A stretch of 39,040 nt of DNA from an archaeon (GTDB lineage Archaea > Asgardarchaeota > Hermodarchaeia > Hermodarchaeales > Hermodarchaeaceae), in contig JABXGV010000140.1 of assembly GCA_016550485.1 (NCBI GenBank), positions 1 through 39,040 on the forward strand. Reading direction: 5' to 3'. The notes below the pieces were generated by a model that was not told the origin of the DNA, made no database searches, and was given only the letters and a program-made list of their open reading frames with translations. Positions 1-10,911 of the stretch are shown here, in pieces; the first letter of the stretch is position 1; each line of letters starts with the position of its first letter. The translations under genes and the position numbers were made by a program.

Positions 1-2340
<2,340 letters not shown>

Positions 2341-2490
2341 TAATTAGAACCCACACTGATTCTGACTGGCGTTTTCCAGGATACACGACCTATGATTGGT
2401 CTCATCGGCGGTGTTGCATCTGCCTAGACCCTTCGCGCAGATATGACTAGGCGTACCCACGCTGTAACCTTTGGGTTGTATTCTCGCCGT

Positions 2491-2506
2491 AAATAAAGGT
2501 TTCGCC
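2491..2506 (-). promoter_or_regulatory. Archaeal BRE/TATA promoter for the 23S rRNA gene
   Basis: On the minus strand the sequence reads GGCGAAACCTTTATTTACGG: an A-rich BRE next to a TTTATTTA box. A start about 25 nt downstream would fall near 2465, leaving a leader of roughly 125 nt before mature 23S RNA. It lies between the 23S gene and a divergent protein gene, so 23S appears to be transcribed alone rather than behind 16S. Confidence 0.6.
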
Positions 2507-2642
2507 AGAAGTACCTGTGATGGTAGGTTTTGGGTGCTGGAAGCCCTTTATCAGTCATGATGCATTGTGGGGGGCGGCTGTTGTGGGTTGGGTGTGGGGT
2601 TTTGCAGAGGTTTTTGTAAGGGTGTGGTGTTCTTGTTTGGTG

Positions 2643-3590
2643 ATGAGTGCTTCAAGGACCGGTGTTGTCTTTAATGTTCAACGGTTTTCCACTGAGGATG
2701 GTCCGGGTATTCGGACGACCGTGTTCCTGAAGGGGTGCGCGTTGCGGTGTCGGTGGTGCCAGAACCCGGAGTCGTGGACGTTGGAGCCGCAGCTGGTCTG
2801 GCATGCGGACCGGTGTATCGGGGCTCGACGTTGCCTCGACGCGTGCCCGAAGGGTGCTCTTGCGTTGGAAAGGGAGGGGATGCGGGTGATGCGGGAGCGA
2901 TGTGATGGGTGCGGGGAGTGTGTTGGGGCGTGCCAAGCGAAGGCGGTCGAGCTGGTTGGGTCTGAACGTTCAGTAGGAGATGTAACTGAGGAAGTGCTCC
3001 GGGACCGGGTGTTCTTTGAGGAGTCGGGTGGGGGCGTGACGCTTAGTGGTGGGGACCCCCTGTTCCAGGCATTGTTTGCTAGGGGGTTGATGGCGTCTTT
3101 CCAGGAGAATGGTCTGCATGTCGCTTTGGACACAGCGGGTTATTCCGGGGTGGAGGAGTTTGCGTCGCTGGCGAGTCTGGCGGACTTGGTGTTACTAGAT
3201 TTGAAGGTGATGAACCCTAATCAGCATCGTGCGGCGACAGGAGTGCCGGTTGACCCGGTGTTACGGAATGCGCGCTGGCTGGGAACACAATCTACGCGTG
3301 TGTGGATTCGTACCCCGGTTATTCCTGGGTTCACTGACTCTGCTCAGAACATCTCGGCGATCGCCGTATTCATTCGGGAGCACCTTCCCTTAGTGGAGCG
3401 GTGGGACCTATTGGGCTTTAACAACCTTTGTGTGGTTAAGTGGGAGCGACTCGGTATGGAGTTTCCTTGTAGGAACACGCCATTGGTTACCAGAGCACAG
3501 ATGGATCAACTGGTTGATGTGGCGCGCGAATCAGATGTGCCTGTTATCAGCTGGTCCGGCATGGTAGATGACAAGCCCTCGTCTCCCTAG
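2643..3590 (+). CDS. Glycyl-radical enzyme activating protein (radical SAM, PflA-like)
   Basis: This is a radical SAM activase of the pyruvate-formate-lyase-activating type, which makes the glycyl radical on a partner enzyme using S-adenosylmethionine and a [4Fe-4S] cluster. After the ATG at 2643 the protein has the RFSTEDGPGIRTTVFLKGC entry and the radical SAM motif CALRCRWC (C-x3-C-x2-C). A ferredoxin-like insert follows with two cysteine groups (CIGARRCLDACPKGA and CDGCGECVGACQAKA), as in activases of decarboxylases and dehydratases. GGDPLF, LDTAGY and LLDLKVMNP are later family landmarks. The start is moved from the ORF-track 2517, because that extension lacks family similarity and overlaps the rRNA promoter region. 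Length of 315 residues is normal. No glycyl radical enzyme lies in the window, so the partner is unknown. The coding strand is unusually rich in G and T. Confidence 0.88.
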   Translation: MSASRTGVVFNVQRFSTEDGPGIRTTVFLKGCALRCRWCQNPESWTLEPQLVWHADRCIGARRCLDACPKGALALEREGMRVMRERCDGCGECVGACQAKAVELVGSERSVGDVTEEVLRDRVFFEESGGGVTLSGGDPLFQALFARGLMASFQENGLHVALDTAGYSGVEEFASLASLADLVLLDLKVMNPNQHRAATGVPVDPVLRNARWLGTQSTRVWIRTPVIPGFTDSAQNISAIAVFIREHLPLVERWDLLGFNNLCVVKWERLGMEFPCRNTPLVTRAQMDQLVDVARESDVPVISWSGMVDDKPSSP

Positions 3591-3676
3591 ACCCTAGCAC
3601 TGATTGTGTTCTTAGAACGAGCTTCAGCTAAATTGTTAAGAGCCGAATGTACCAAATCGGGGGTGAAGTGTCATTC

Positions 3677-4768
3677 ATGGCTCGAAAGCGCGTACGTGAA
3701 TTAGGTCTGGTTATCGGTTCGGGGACTCCCGGACCCCGAAACGCGATATCCGATGTGCCTGGTGTGAAAGTGGGTCACACCACCCTCATTGAAGGTGAGG
3801 GGAAACTGGTGCCCGGAGCGGGACCAATAAGGACGGGAGTGACGGCAATCCTTCCTCATGGAGGAAACCTGTACGACGAACCTGTTGGTGCTGCTGCTCA
3901 TGTCATTAATGGCTTTGGTAAGGCTACCGGGCTGGCTCAAGTAGCTGAGCTGGGTGTGTTGGAGGCGCCAATCCTCATCACTAGTACGCTGAATGTTGGG
4001 TTAGTCTGGGATGCGGCTGTTCAATATCTCATTGATCAAAATCCGGAGGCGGCGATATCATCACCGACTCCTAATCCAGTCGTTTTAGAATGCCATGACG
4101 GGTTCCTTAATGATGCCCAAGGCCGTCATGTGCGGCAACAACATGTATTATCATCTATCGAAAAGTGCAGCACAAAGGTTGTTGAGGGGTGTGTGGGTGC
4201 TGGCACCGGTATGACGGCGTATGGATACAAGAGCGGCATCGGGACCGCGTCACGCCGACTTGCGAAGAAGCATGGTGCACACACTGTTGGGTGTTTAGTG
4301 GTTCTAAATTGTGGTCGCCGCGGTGACCTGATAATGGGAGGGATTCCCGTAGGAAAGCTCCTCAAAGACCCGCAGACGGATCGAATGTGTCCGCGTGGCG
4401 AGGATGGCTCAATCATCGTCATCCTGGGAACTGATGCGCCGCTTTCATCACGTCAACTCGGACGTTTAGCACGGCGAGCCGTCGTGGGGATAGGGCGGAC
4501 AGGTAGTGTTGTGAGCCATGGCAGCGGAGACTTTGTAGTTGCCTTTAGCACGGTCCCCCGCATAAGCCGCCAAAAACGGATATTCACCACTCGGGACCAG
4601 CTCCCGGATAAGCTACTTACACCATTATTTGCGGCAGTAGCCGAAGCTACTGAAGAAGCGATTCTCAACGCCCTATGCATGGCAGAATCAATGGAGGGTC
4701 GTGATGGAAACCTTGCAGAGGCGATTCCCATAGACCGGCTCCGACATCTCATAGAGCGATTCAAGTGA
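3677..4768 (+). CDS. P1 (S58/DmpA) family aminopeptidase
   Basis: This is a member of the DmpA/BapA family of N-terminal-nucleophile hydrolases, which cleave N-terminal D- or L-amino acids or beta-amino acids from small peptides. The family start reads RVRELGLVIGSGTPGPRNAI followed by ISDVPGVKVGHTTL. In the middle are GAGTGMTAYGYKSGIGTASR and, near residue 275, the RTGSVVSHGSGDFVVAFST block. In DmpA the equivalent GSGD region carries the serine nucleophile exposed by self-cleavage. The start at 3677 (MARKRV) is preceded by GGGGGTGAAG at Shine-Dalgarno distance; the longer ORF start at 3647 is less likely. Substrate cannot be told from sequence. It converges on phoU with only 12 nt between stop codons. 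Confidence 0.85.
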   Translation: MARKRVRELGLVIGSGTPGPRNAISDVPGVKVGHTTLIEGEGKLVPGAGPIRTGVTAILPHGGNLYDEPVGAAAHVINGFGKATGLAQVAELGVLEAPILITSTLNVGLVWDAAVQYLIDQNPEAAISSPTPNPVVLECHDGFLNDAQGRHVRQQHVLSSIEKCSTKVVEGCVGAGTGMTAYGYKSGIGTASRRLAKKHGAHTVGCLVVLNCGRRGDLIMGGIPVGKLLKDPQTDRMCPRGEDGSIIVILGTDAPLSSRQLGRLARRAVVGIGRTGSVVSHGSGDFVVAFSTVPRISRQKRIFTTRDQLPDKLLTPLFAAVAEATEEAILNALCMAESMEGRDGNLAEAIPIDRLRHLIERFK

Positions 4769-4780
4769 CTCCCAGTGTTT

Positions 4781-5455
4781 CTACCGGATTCTCTTTTCTT
4801 CGTGACGTTTACTAATCGTGCGGCGCCCAGTAACTAGATAACGAGTATTGTAACCAATTGCAAGAGCGTGATCCTCTGCACGTTCGAGATATCGTCCCGC
4901 AAGAATATAGTTCATTGCGACAGTTATACGCCGTGGATCCTCAAGAGTGTAAGTGATGACTTCACGGAATAGCTCTTCCATCATATCGTCTACTGTTTCA
5001 TCGTCTTCTTTGAGCATCTTGAGAGTTTTTGCGTCTTCGCTGAGGAGGGCGTGGATAGCGGTTTGTGTCATACTGATGGTGAGGCGGCTCATTTCGGGAA
5101 TCTTGATGAGTCGTTTGAAATGTTTCAACCCCTTCATTCTTTTCGTGAGGAGAGCAATGTTGTAACCATAGCGCCCAATCCGCCGCAAATCATTGATTGC
5201 CTTAATGTAGACAATTAACTTCCGGACATCAGATGCGACTGGTTGGTGGAGTGCGATACAACGCACACAAGCTTTCTCAACGATATCATCTAATTCATCT
5301 TGTTTCGCGTCGTCCTTGATGACGCGAGATGCTAGTTTCTGATCTAGTTCTACAAAACTTGTCACGCCTTGGCTAATCGCTTCTAAGGCGAGCTGGCTCA
5401 TCTTGTGCATGTAACTCTTGATTTCTTCCATACGTTCTCTCATTGCTTTGCTCAT
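4781..5455 (-). CDS. phoU: PhoU-like phosphate transport regulator
   Basis: This all-helical protein of 224 residues has the PhoU repeat pattern: two three-helix halves, each containing a D/E-rich helix (KQDELDDIVEKACVRCIALH in the first, DDMMEELFREVITYTLED in the second) and the NDLRRIGRYGYNIA / ARYLERAEDHALAIGYN type metal-site helix ends. PhoU proteins signal from the Pst transporter to the phosphate response and restrain uptake. It is the last gene of the pst operon, 18 nt after pstB, which fits the role. Length is typical. There is no bacterial PhoR/PhoB pair in the window, so the signalling partner is more likely the divergent AbrB-PhoU protein. Confidence 0.9.
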   Translation of the reverse strand: MSKAMRERMEEIKSYMHKMSQLALEAISQGVTSFVELDQKLASRVIKDDAKQDELDDIVEKACVRCIALHQPVASDVRKLIVYIKAINDLRRIGRYGYNIALLTKRMKGLKHFKRLIKIPEMSRLTISMTQTAIHALLSEDAKTLKMLKEDDETVDDMMEELFREVITYTLEDPRRITVAMNYILAGRYLERAEDHALAIGYNTRYLVTGRRTISKRHEEKRIR

Positions 5456-5473
5456 TACTTTTCACCTCGTCTG

Positions 5474-6232
5474 CTACCCAAATCGTCCTGTTAGAAAGGC
5501 CTCCGTTCGTGAATCCTTGGGGGCCTCTGCCATATGTGCGGTTTTTTCGTATTCCACTAGTTCTCCTAGGTATAGAAAGGCTGCCATATCAGAAACCCGT
5601 AATGCTTGCTGAACGTTATGAGTAACTATTATCACCGTGAGAGTTTTCTTTAACGTCAAGATAAGATCCTCAATTTTCTGGGCGCTAATAGGGTCAAGAT
5701 GGGAGACTGGCTCGTCCATCAACAGAATCCTAGGATTGACTGCTAACGCCCTAGCAATACAGAGGCGCTGCTGCTGACCCCCAGAAAGCTTCAGTGCAGG
5801 CTCTTCTAGTCGATGACCTACCTCCTCCCATAGAGCTGCGCGTTGAAGGCTGTCTCGTACAATTTCATCTAGCTCATTTTGATTTCGGATGCCATGTGTA
5901 CGAGGACCATACGCCACGTTGTCATAGATTGAGAGTGGAAAGGGGTTCGGTTTTTGAAAGACAAATCCAACCTCCTTTCTCAGTTTGTAGACATCCATAT
6001 CTGAATGAAAAATATCCTCTTTATCGATTAGAATAATACCAGTGCTTCGGAATTCTGGTACAAGACTGGAAAGTCGATTTATGGTACGGATTAGCGTTGT
6101 TTTTCCACAACCCGAAGGCCCCATCACGGCGGTAACGGTGTTGGGCATGATTGATAAAGTTATATTTCTCAGGACATGGAAATCTCCATACCAAGCGTTT
6201 AACTTCTTAATCTCAACTTTTGGTGTTACCAT
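5474..6232 (-). CDS. pstB: Phosphate ABC transporter ATP-binding protein
   Basis: This is the ATPase of the Pst high-affinity phosphate importer. It has Walker A GPSGCGKTT, the Q-loop region VFQKPNPFPLSIYDNVAYGP that is typical of PstB, the ABC signature LSGGQQQR, Walker B ILLMDEP with SHLDP as D-loop, and the H-loop IIVTHN. Size (252 residues from ATG) fits the family. The ATG at 6232 gives the usual PstB beginning; an upstream GTG at 6241 overlaps the pstA stop codon and is an alternative start. It sits between pstA and phoU in the operon. Confidence 0.95.
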   Translation of the reverse strand: MVTPKVEIKKLNAWYGDFHVLRNITLSIMPNTVTAVMGPSGCGKTTLIRTINRLSSLVPEFRSTGIILIDKEDIFHSDMDVYKLRKEVGFVFQKPNPFPLSIYDNVAYGPRTHGIRNQNELDEIVRDSLQRAALWEEVGHRLEEPALKLSGGQQQRLCIARALAVNPRILLMDEPVSHLDPISAQKIEDLILTLKKTLTVIIVTHNVQQALRVSDMAAFLYLGELVEYEKTAHMAEAPKDSRTEAFLTGRFG

Positions 6233-6237
6233 TTTTC

Positions 6238-7128
6238 TCACTTCTTTCGAACTAAAATTCCGATTTTACTAGACATCCAGTTAGCAGCAATATCAACAAC
6301 CAATACAATAGTGATTAAAACGAAAGCTGTAGTGTAGGCCTTTTGATTTACAATTGGGGAGGGGTGCGTGGCGAAGGTCCAGATAGTGAAAGGCAGAGAA
6401 GCCACTGCATCAAAAATACTCCAAGGCGATTCTGCATTATATCCTGTAGTGAATATCAGTGGAGCTGTTTCTCCTGCAACGCGAGCAATGGCAAGTAGAA
6501 CCCCAGTTATTATAGCAGGGAAACAAGCGCGAAGAGTGACACGCCATGTAGTGCTCCAGCGTGTAGCTCCTAAGGCTAAAGAGGCTTCACGAAGGCTCAC
6601 AGGCACTGCACGCAAACTCTCTTGAGTTGTCCTTAGAACTGTAGGTATCATCATCAAAGCTAAAGTTAAGGCGCCAGAAAGCAGACTGTAACCTATTCCT
6701 AGCACCCAGACAAAGAACGTGTATCCGAAAGCACCGAATACAATAGATGGGACACCTGCTAGCACATCAGCAGTAAAAGCTACCATCTGTTGAATCCGAC
6801 CCTGTTTTGCATATTCTATAGTATAGACTGCAGCACCGATACTAAGAGGAATGGCGACTGCAGACGCAATTCCTACTAATTCGAGTGTGCCAACAATAGC
6901 GTTTCGAATTCCTCCCTCAAGGCCAAGGTTCGAAATTGATTCCAGAAACAATGTTGGAGATAATCCTGGTACTCCCTTTACAATTACATCTAACATAATA
7001 ACAAAGAACGGGATGGTCACTAGAACAGCTATGCCACTCAAGAGAACAAAAGCTGCCTTATCGAACCACTCTCGTCGGTTTCTCGGAAGCCGACCTAACC
7101 CCTTTCTCCATCTACTTTGGTGGATCAT
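6238..7128 (-). CDS. pstA: Phosphate ABC transporter permease PstA
   Basis: This is one of the two membrane permeases of the Pst importer, with about six transmembrane helices (for example near residues 28-50, 85-110, 130-160 and 265-287). The cytoplasmic EAA loop reads VPVSLREASLALGATRWSTTWRV, which docks onto PstB. ADVLAGVPSIVFGAFGY and GVLLAIARVAGETAPLIFT are family landmarks. It starts one nucleotide after the pstC stop, and its stop is next to pstB, so the genes are translationally close-packed. Length of 296 residues is normal for PstA. Confidence 0.94.
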   Translation of the reverse strand: MIHQSRWRKGLGRLPRNRREWFDKAAFVLLSGIAVLVTIPFFVIMLDVIVKGVPGLSPTLFLESISNLGLEGGIRNAIVGTLELVGIASAVAIPLSIGAAVYTIEYAKQGRIQQMVAFTADVLAGVPSIVFGAFGYTFFVWVLGIGYSLLSGALTLALMMIPTVLRTTQESLRAVPVSLREASLALGATRWSTTWRVTLRACFPAIITGVLLAIARVAGETAPLIFTTGYNAESPWSIFDAVASLPFTIWTFATHPSPIVNQKAYTTAFVLITIVLVVDIAANWMSSKIGILVRKK

Positions 7129-7129
7129 T

Positions 7130-8041
7130 TTACTTCAACCCCCTCCGACGCATTCCCCAACGGATAACTAGCTTTGCTAAAATCGTAAACATAATCGATA
7201 TCAGGAGTAATACTAGCGCAACAGCGAAGAGGGCAGACCGGTATAAAGGATTAGATAGCGCATACCCTAATTGGGCAGTAATTACTGAGGTCATTACAAA
7301 GGATTGATCAAATATTCCTGCAGGATACATCAGACTATTTCCTGTGACCATATACACTGCCATTGTTTCACCTATTGCGCGCCCTAATGAAAGCAGAACA
7401 GCTGCGCCAATACCAGGAAGTGCTGTAGAAAGAACGACCCGGCGAGCGGTCTCAGTACGACTAGCTCCAAGAGCATAGGATGCTTCGCGTAACGAATCGG
7501 GCACCATTTGCATCGCGTCATCAGAAACAGCCACAATCGTCGGTAGAAGCATTACAGCAAGAATAATTGCACCAGCCAACACACCATATCCCGAATAATC
7601 TCCGACAATGGGACGGAACGTGGCTCTTAAAGCAGGTACCAAGGTTTTGAGACCCCAGAGACCATAAACAATTGAGGGAATTGCTGCCATGAATTCCATA
7701 ACCATTCGTAAAGGACGCCGCAATCGATTGGGACAATATTCCGAAAGGAATACCGCTGTTGCAATTCCAAGAGGCATAGCAAGAATTAAGGCGAGACCAG
7801 AAACCCAAACTGTTCCCGCAACAAACACGCTGATTCCATACAAGCCAGAATTTGGATCCCAAATTGGACCAAGAAGCCCTAACCCTTGAGTAAAGAGTGC
7901 AGGAGATGCCTCGATCCAAAGAAGAATAAAGATCCCTGCAATGACCAACGATGCAACTAATGAAGCAACAAGAAGAATATGACGTCCGAACCAATCACGG
8001 GCAGTAGCTCCGAATAATCGTTGGAACAATGATCGGGACAT
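7130..8041 (-). CDS. pstC: Phosphate ABC transporter permease PstC
   Basis: This is the second membrane permease of the Pst importer. It has six predicted transmembrane segments. The EAA loop reads VPDSLREASYALGASRTETARRV, and EFMAAIPSIVYGLWG and LSLGRAIGETMAVYMVTGN are typical of PstC. It is 303 residues long. It lies 36 nt downstream of pstS and is followed at once by pstA, giving the standard S-C-A-B-U order. The ORF-track frame at 7521-7994 inside this gene is a shadow. Confidence 0.94.
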   Translation of the reverse strand: MSRSLFQRLFGATARDWFGRHILLVASLVASLVIAGIFILLWIEASPALFTQGLGLLGPIWDPNSGLYGISVFVAGTVWVSGLALILAMPLGIATAVFLSEYCPNRLRRPLRMVMEFMAAIPSIVYGLWGLKTLVPALRATFRPIVGDYSGYGVLAGAIILAVMLLPTIVAVSDDAMQMVPDSLREASYALGASRTETARRVVLSTALPGIGAAVLLSLGRAIGETMAVYMVTGNSLMYPAGIFDQSFVMTSVITAQLGYALSNPLYRSALFAVALVLLLISIMFTILAKLVIRWGMRRRGLK

Positions 8042-8077
8042 TGTTTCTTACAACTCCATTATCTTAGTTATATAACC

Positions 8078-9181
8078 TCAAGATTTAGATTCTCGAATCT
8101 TAGTCAGATGAACCATTGCCGAGTTTTGGGGAATTGGTATTTGAGCCGAAATGGGAGTAATTCCATCGATTATATTCAATGCGAGTGTTTGTGCGCCAGT
8201 GTCATTGATGTCTAGATATCCAACGTCGACTTGTATCCAAGTTGGGTTTTGACCGGTTGTAAGACACCAGCGGACGAATTCCAGAGAAGCAGTTCTGACA
8301 TAATTCGTGTTTACTAGATAGAATAACAGTCGTACAATTGGGTATGCACCTGCTGTCGGGGAATCCATTAACGAATCACCAGGATCTGTTAATTCGGTGG
8401 GGATTGCTATTTTAGCCGCTTCAGGGGAGGGTGATACCCACTCGTCATTCCCCTCGTTATAGAGTTCGGCAGCCGATACGCTTTCGAGATATGCTAAACC
8501 GACATATCCAATACCATTCGGATCACTTTGCACGCCACTCTTAACTCCCGGATTTCCATCAACTGCATGGAAGTTCGGTTGACCTGGCCAACTTATGCTT
8601 TCCTTATGTCCTAGTGACCAGCCAATACCACCTTCTAGCCACTTTCCAAAAGTTGCTGTAGTGCCGCTAGCATCAGATCTTACGTAGACTTCAATAGACC
8701 CTGTGACTTCCACTATTGTGTCCCATGTCGTTTCGAAATCTTCCCATGAAACAATGCTGCCATTGAATATAGAAATTGCTTGGTTTCGAGTTAATCGAAA
8801 ACCTGCTGATCCGTTGACTGCATTGTTGGATATGACGGCTAATGCATCCGCAGCCACTGGTATTACTTTGACAGTGGGATTTGCGTCAAGATAGTCTGAA
8901 TCCGGATAGGAGCTTGACGCCCCGATATCGACTATTCCTTCAGCGGCTTGGGTTTGTCCTAAACCAGAGCCTCCAGCTGAAACCTGTATTTGAACCGATG
9001 GGAACTCGACCGTGTACTCTTCAGCCCATTTTGTTGATAGCGGATGTATCGTCGTTGAACCAGAGGTTGTAATCCGAATTAATGTGGGAGTTCCGCGTGG
9101 TGCGATGTACCATCCTAGGAAACCACCGAATAGCAGTCCTATGATAAGACCGAGAGCAAGGCTGGAGTTGTTGATTTTCAT
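8078..9181 (-). CDS. pstS: Phosphate-binding protein PstS (membrane-anchored)
   Basis: This is the extracellular receptor that delivers phosphate to PstCAB. From the ATG at 9181 the protein begins MKINNSSLALGLIIGLLFGG, a short charged start and one hydrophobic segment that would anchor or export it. The binding domain follows: TTSGSTTIHPL, VSAGGSGLGQTQAAEG, VDIGASS and VRSDASGTT, which are the phosphate-contact motifs of PstS. The ORF-track start at 9250 lies against the TATA box and upstream of the expected transcription start, so it is rejected. The mature part is about 335 residues. No lipobox cysteine is seen, so an uncleaved N-terminal anchor is likely. Confidence 0.93.
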   Translation of the reverse strand: MKINNSSLALGLIIGLLFGGFLGWYIAPRGTPTLIRITTSGSTTIHPLSTKWAEEYTVEFPSVQIQVSAGGSGLGQTQAAEGIVDIGASSSYPDSDYLDANPTVKVIPVAADALAVISNNAVNGSAGFRLTRNQAISIFNGSIVSWEDFETTWDTIVEVTGSIEVYVRSDASGTTATFGKWLEGGIGWSLGHKESISWPGQPNFHAVDGNPGVKSGVQSDPNGIGYVGLAYLESVSAAELYNEGNDEWVSPSPEAAKIAIPTELTDPGDSLMDSPTAGAYPIVRLLFYLVNTNYVRTASLEFVRWCLTTGQNPTWIQVDVGYLDINDTGAQTLALNIIDGITPISAQIPIPQNSAMVHLTKIRESKS

Positions 9182-9250
9182 TTTCGCTGTTACATCCTGT
9201 GAGAAGTTGAGGAACGTGCCCCGTAACCCAAATATATAGTTTTCCGCCAT

Positions 9251-9264
9251 AATCTATATATATT
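9251..9264. promoter_or_regulatory. pstS: Shared TATA region between pstS and the AbrB-PhoU regulator
   Basis: The AT-rich AATATATATAGATT (minus strand) is a strong archaeal TATA box. On the minus strand a start near 9230 gives pstS a leader of about 50 nt. Read on the plus strand, a start near 9285 fits the regulator whose TTG start is at 9303. Because the two genes are divergent over about 120 nt, one regulator bound here could control both. Confidence 0.6.
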
Positions 9265-9302
9265 CTAGGATTTCTATACAGTTCTGACATGCGCAGAAGT
9301 GA

Positions 9303-10328
9303 TTGAACGTGAATGGAGTAGAAACAAGAAAAATCCAACTTACTGGTGGCGCAACCTACATCGTTTCACTTCCGAAGAGGTGGGCGGAGCGGGCAGGACT
9401 AAAACCGGGTAGCGATGTGCAGCTTATCCCACAAGACCAACACTCCATCGTTATCCAAACCGCAGCCTCACTAGAAGGAGCGGAACTCTCTAAATCAAGA
9501 ATGTCTGTTGATGCGAGGACACCGACAGAAGATATTGTACGCGATTTCATCACCCAGTATCTGGCAGGATTTGACATAATTCAAATCGATTTAACGCAGG
9601 CCCCGGCAGACAAACGGATGCCCATCAAGAACGCGATTCGGAGCCTACTCATTGGCGTCGAAGTCATCAACGAAACTACAGACAACCTAACAATCCAGTG
9701 TTTTTTGGGACCCGCTAGTCTCCCATTTCTCAACGCCTTTGATCGGATGGAAGTACTTGTGCGTTCAATGCAAACAGACGCCGTAACTGCGCTTATCACT
9801 AGAGATAAGAAACTCGCAGAAGAGGTAGTTCAGCGAGACACTGAAATCGACCGGTTCTACTTCTATATTGTACGGCAATTAACTGTCGCTGTGGACCGCC
9901 GAGAACTCATCCAAAAGATTGGATTATCCAGTCCGCGTGCGTGTCTAGATTATCGGCAAGCAGTAAAGAGCATCGAACGGGCCGGTGACCACGCGACCCG
10001 GTTAGCCGAGTTAGCAGCAAGTCTTGCCCTTGCACCTGATACAGGTCATCCTCCCGCACTGTTGAAGATGCATGAACGGGCAGAGAGTATTTTTCAGGAT
10101 GCTCTTGAATCACTCCGCATCCTTGATGTGCCACTGGCACATCGTACAATTCGCCGCGTGAGAGAAGTCGCGGACTTAGAGGAGCATGGGATTCGCACCC
10201 TACTGAGCGGCGAGTATTCAATAGAGGCAGTAATTCCTCTTCGGCTTGCCTTCGAAAGTTTGAGGCGCATCGCCGAATATGGTTCGGATATCGCAGAAAT
10301 CGCGATCAACCTCTCGGTAGAACGCTGA
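9303..10328 (+). CDS. AbrB-PhoU phosphate uptake regulator
   Basis: This is a two-part regulator. Residues 1-50 form a swapped-hairpin AbrB/SpoVT-type DNA-binding domain (RKIQLTGGATYIVSLPKRWA then GLKPGSDVQLI). The rest is a PhoU-like helical domain with metal-site helices (IERAGDHATRLAEL, FESLRRIAEYGSDIAEIAIN). Such fusions are found in many archaea beside pst genes and are taken to be their transcriptional regulators. The start is TTG at 9303, with GTG at 9309 as an alternative. It is divergent from the pst operon across a shared TATA region. With phoU at 4781 this makes two PhoU-type proteins, one with and one without a DNA-binding part. A direct regulatory link is inference from context. 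Confidence 0.9.
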   Translation: MNVNGVETRKIQLTGGATYIVSLPKRWAERAGLKPGSDVQLIPQDQHSIVIQTAASLEGAELSKSRMSVDARTPTEDIVRDFITQYLAGFDIIQIDLTQAPADKRMPIKNAIRSLLIGVEVINETTDNLTIQCFLGPASLPFLNAFDRMEVLVRSMQTDAVTALITRDKKLAEEVVQRDTEIDRFYFYIVRQLTVAVDRRELIQKIGLSSPRACLDYRQAVKSIERAGDHATRLAELAASLALAPDTGHPPALLKMHERAESIFQDALESLRILDVPLAHRTIRRVREVADLEEHGIRTLLSGEYSIEAVIPLRLAFESLRRIAEYGSDIAEIAINLSVER

Positions 10329-10859
10329 CTAATTACCTATCCGTTGTCCGCAAAACGCGCAGTACCGCGCATCAGCATCGTTGTCGCGATAACAGTGTGG
10401 GCAAACACGTGGAAGAAAAACATCCTCCTCCTCGAAGAGCTCTTCTTCCAAAGTCGTCTCCGTCTTGGCGATTTCTTGAACAGCTCTGGCAGCTGTGTAT
10501 ATGGGGGTCCAGAGGATGCGTTTGTTATCTTTGGTTCCATGGGTCGGGCACTCTAATAACAAGATAGTCCAGTGGCCCTTTACTCCTACTTTCTGAGGAA
10601 AGGCGGGGGCACCGCACGTGTTACAGCGGAAAAGACGGTCAGCGGCAGCACCAATCCACTCACTGAGCTGGCTGTACGGAAGCAGAATACGAGTTGCCTT
10701 CCGGTGAACAGGGCATCGTACATAGACGGCAAGTGGTTGTAGTTCGCGGCGTTTCGAGGTTTGCGCCTCGTCAACCTTTAGCAGAATATAGGGGCGCCCG
10801 CAGGTGCATGTCAATGCCCCTTCCCATGCTGCTTCGCCCACGGTTTGATCTGCTGTCAT
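10329..10859 (-). CDS. Multi-zinc-ribbon protein of unknown function
   Basis: I do not recognise a named family. The 176-residue protein has several Cys/His pairs able to bind zinc: CTCG near residue 18, CPVH near 51, CNTCG near 79, CPTHG near 105, and a C-terminal ribbon CPHCYRDNDADARYCAFCG like the zinc-ribbon tails of many archaeal proteins. An acidic stretch (EEELFEEEDVF) precedes the last ribbon. There are no membrane segments or catalytic motifs. Its stop codon abuts that of the convergent AbrB-PhoU gene. A nucleic-acid or protein-binding adaptor is possible but unproven. Confidence 0.75.
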   Translation of the reverse strand: MTADQTVGEAAWEGALTCTCGRPYILLKVDEAQTSKRRELQPLAVYVRCPVHRKATRILLPYSQLSEWIGAAADRLFRCNTCGAPAFPQKVGVKGHWTILLLECPTHGTKDNKRILWTPIYTAARAVQEIAKTETTLEEELFEEEDVFLPRVCPHCYRDNDADARYCAFCGQRIGN

Positions 10860-10911
10860 AGTGTTGATCTCGATGTCTAGCTGGTTGCTCCAGCGTCTTA
10901 AGGTTTAGTAA

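Noticed and set aside
2517-2642. Extra 42 residues at the N-terminus of the activase
   Set aside because: Hydrophobic Gly/Trp/Val-rich stretch without family similarity, overlapping the rRNA promoter zone; the ATG at 2643 precedes the conserved domain.
7521-7994. Cysteine-rich 157-residue minus-strand ORF
   Set aside because: It is a shifted frame within pstC, which has clear permease motifs.
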